Below are positions 15,772 through 17,167 of a stretch of 17,167 nt of DNA, one piece after another. Both the position numbers and the translations under genes were made by a program. The stretch lies in contig JALLBK010000704.1 in the NCBI GenBank assembly GCA_036940085.1, forward strand, positions 1-17,167. Reading direction: 5' to 3'. Under the pieces are notes generated by a model. It was not told the DNA's origin. It made no database searches and worked only from the letters and a program-made list of their open reading frames with translations. Within the stretch, counting starts at the first letter, position 1; every line of letters starts with the position of its first letter. Origin of the DNA: Discostella pseudostelligera (lineage: Eukaryota > Bacillariophyta > Thalassiosirophyceae > Thalassiosirales > Thalassiosiraceae).

Positions 15772-16899
15772 TTAATTATGAACATTCACACCATCATATC
15801 TGGTCTTCATTGTCAATGTACGTGGGCTTTCAATTGTTGGTTCTGTTGCCTTCCTCCTCTTTTGGTTGACACGTGCCCCCCCACTTGGTGCTGCTGCCGC
15901 CCCCGTCATCGTTGCTGCCCTTGCCCTTGTTTGTTTTGCCAGCCTCTCCCCCATTGCTGCTGCTGTCATCGCCACCCGCCCCATCGTCGTCGTGGCCGCC
16001 CTCCCCGTTGTCGTCATGGCTGCCCTCCCCGTCATCATTGTGGCCGCCCTCCCCATCATTGTCATGGCCACCCTCCCCGTTGTCATCATCATCCCCCACC
16101 CTGTCGCTGTAGTGGCCGCCCTCCCCATGGAAGTAGCTTCCTCCATAAATGCCTGATTCAAATTATTTACTTCTTCATCATCCTCATTGCCACTGCTCTG
16201 ACTACTCTCATCATTATCATTACCATTATTTCCTTCCCCCTCCCCCAAGTTGCTATTGACAATCCCATCATCTTCCTCGTCCATAGCCCCAACCTCACCA
16301 TCCTCATCTCCTGCATCCTCATCTCCATCATAATATGGCTGATCAAATTCGACGTCAAAGTCATACCTAACCTTCTTCACCACTTCCTCATCATCCTCGT
16401 CACCTCCCTCTCCCCGCTTCCCTTGTTGAGGACTAACACCTGCTTGAACCTTCTTCTTTCTCATTGCCAAAACACTCTTTATAGTCTTCCTTGTCCACTT
16501 CCCCAGCACCATCTGATTTGCCCTCTCATCGACCCATTTCTCCCATGCCTCATGAAGTATCTTGTATTCTTCAGTTGTGGAGTCAAAGGCTTTACTCCAA
16601 TTTTTGTCTCCTCGCTGGAAGAAGAATAGCCTACCTGCTTTATTCCACACTGTCTCTCCAAACACCCTCTTCTTGCCCTTCCCCGAAGTGAATTTTGGTT
16701 TCGCCTTCTTCTCACCCTCCTCTCCACCAGCAGTATCATTGCCATTGGTACCATTTGAAACTGCTTGGCTCCACACCTCCTTGCTATTCTTGATGAGGCT
16801 GATGACGTATGATACATCGCTTGGACCGATGAGATCCAAGAAGGTCAACCCTGCCTTTTTACTTAGCTTCTTCTGAGCTTCCTGAGTCACAGATAACAC
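15772..16899 (-). CDS. Unrecognised protein with acidic low-complexity region, possibly frame-disrupted
   Basis: The open frame gives 375 residues from 16899, which is a GTG codon, so the true start is elsewhere or this is an internal exon. Residues 1-165 look like a real globular, basic domain (SVTQEAQKKLSKKAGLTFLD, ETVWNKAGRLFFFQRGDKNW, KILHEAWEKWVDERANQM). An Asp/Glu-rich segment follows (about 185-255). After about 16130 this frame turns into a Thr/Met/Arg/Ala string (TTTGRAATTTMGR), whereas the next frame keeps an acidic Gly-rich repeat (GEGGHDND) and stops at 15830. That suggests a frameshift at about 16120-16150. Upstream, an exon may lie at 17046-17167. No family is recognised. It may be a decayed copy of a repeated gene. 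Confidence 0.5.
   Translation of the reverse strand: MLSVTQEAQKKLSKKAGLTFLDLIGPSDVSYVISLIKNSKEVWSQAVSNGTNGNDTAGGEEGEKKAKPKFTSGKGKKRVFGETVWNKAGRLFFFQRGDKNWSKAFDSTTEEYKILHEAWEKWVDERANQMVLGKWTRKTIKSVLAMRKKKVQAGVSPQQGKRGEGGDEDDEEVVKKVRYDFDVEFDQPYYDGDEDAGDEDGEVGAMDEEDDGIVNSNLGEGEGNNGNDNDESSQSSGNEDDEEVNNLNQAFMEEATSMGRAATTATGWGMMMTTGRVAMTMMGRAATMMTGRAAMTTTGRAATTTMGRVAMTAAAMGERLAKQTRARAATMTGAAAAPSGGARVNQKRRKATEPTIESPRTLTMKTRYDGVNVHN
15965..16129 (-). repeat. 24-bp coding minisatellite
   Basis: The plus strand shows GGCCGCCCTCCCC-like units with CTCCCC at 16001, 16025, 16049 and 16073, exactly 24 bp apart, and again at 16121 two periods on; a degenerate unit precedes at 15977. On the minus strand, one frame encodes GEGGHDND-type octapeptides. 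Because the unit is a multiple of three, all frames repeat and two stay open. Confidence 0.85.
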
Positions 16900-17045
16900 C
16901 CATTGGATCTCCCCTCAGAGCTTCAAACATCGCTGCACCTTCAATGAGACCACCCAAGTTTACCGATCCCCTGTTAACATCCTCTTCAATACATTTGTTA
17001 GACAATTGTGTTGATTCTAAGAATAATACACTAATGAAGACTTAC

Positions 17046-17167
17046 CGATGAATGCGTCGCAGCATGCAGTATTGATATTGCATCTCATGTCCGCATACTT
17101 CTTGGCAATCATTGACTTGAGCCAGAAGCTGCCCTGAAGGTGTAAAGTCACAAAACGGAGGAGATGT
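17046..17167 (-). pseudogene. Possible upstream exon of the hypothetical gene, frame unclear
   Basis: Reading minus from the window edge, one frame gives a natural-looking peptide (GSFWLKSMIAKKYADMRCNI, then NTACCDAFIG) ending at a strong GTAAGT donor (17045). With the acceptor at 16971 (TTAACAG) this frame meets TAA within three codons. With the weak acceptor at 16914 (CTCTGAG) it joins in frame to GEIQWVLSVTQEAQ. The sequence between those acceptors encodes a plausible peptide in another frame (GSVNLGGLIEGAAMFEALRG, then DPM). Either splicing is unusual or the locus carries two compensating frameshifts. The gene continues beyond the window. Confidence 0.3.

Noticed and set aside
15778..16629. 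283-residue plus-strand ORF, Cys/His/Pro-rich at first and then Ile/Leu-rich
   Set aside because: It is the antisense of the minisatellite and of the acidic region; the Cys/His richness is the complement of Gly/Asp codons, not a metal-binding protein.
1..17167. CRISPR array, bacterial operon or defence system
   Set aside because: Spliceosomal introns, organelle-targeting presequences and spliceosome/CPSF proteins show eukaryotic nuclear DNA. The repeats found are contiguous tandem units without spacers of constant length.

Overview
The window looks like nuclear DNA of a photosynthetic stramenopile, most likely a diatom. The main clue is a phytoene desaturase whose N-terminus joins a signal peptide to a plastid transit peptide with Phe right after an Ala at the predicted cleavage site (CA|FQP), the targeting style of red-derived complex plastids. 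Spliceosomal introns are short (about 83-111 bp, GT-AG), genes are closely packed, and mitochondrial proteins have their own presequences. Species cannot be fixed from the sequence alone.

Layout, left to right. 1-309 (+): 3' end of an unrecognised gene. 412-1525 (-): electron transfer flavoprotein alpha subunit, two exons. 1526-3260: long divergent intergenic region with a 14-bp G-box palindrome and several E2F-like sites. 3261-4219 (+): multi-pass membrane protein resembling the FAR-17a/AIG1 family, two exons. 4383-5705 (-): membrane fatty-acid desaturase with three His boxes and no fused cytochrome b5. 5706-6471: divergent promoter region with a G-box, three TGACGT cores and a hairpin. 6472-8424 (+): plastid phytoene desaturase, two exons. 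8758-9066 (-): a small two-exon gene for mitochondrial ribosomal protein bL33, easy to miss because neither exon makes a notable ORF. 9877-10254 (-): spliceosomal SmF. 10776-12092 (+): unrecognised, probably mitochondrial protein with an acidic tail. 12185-14068 (-): a CPSF30-like protein with four CCCH zinc fingers, a YTH domain and a C-terminal DCD (development and cell death) domain. 14069-15771: repeat-rich spacer with GGAAT-type satellite, a 30-bp tandem repeat and two fold-back elements. 15772-17167 (-): hypothetical protein with an acidic 24-bp minisatellite and signs of frame disruption.

The genes are mostly housekeeping and are not an operon or a co-inherited system. They link lipid and energy metabolism (ETF, desaturase, AIG1-like), carotenoid synthesis (PDS), mitochondrial translation (bL33) and mRNA processing (SmF, CPSF30). 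The most unusual item is the ZF-YTH-DCD protein: it would couple polyadenylation to an m6A-reader-like fold and to a domain described mainly in plants, and one expected cage tryptophan appears to be absent. The second theme is recurrence of the palindrome CCACGTGG (five exact copies, four of them intergenic).
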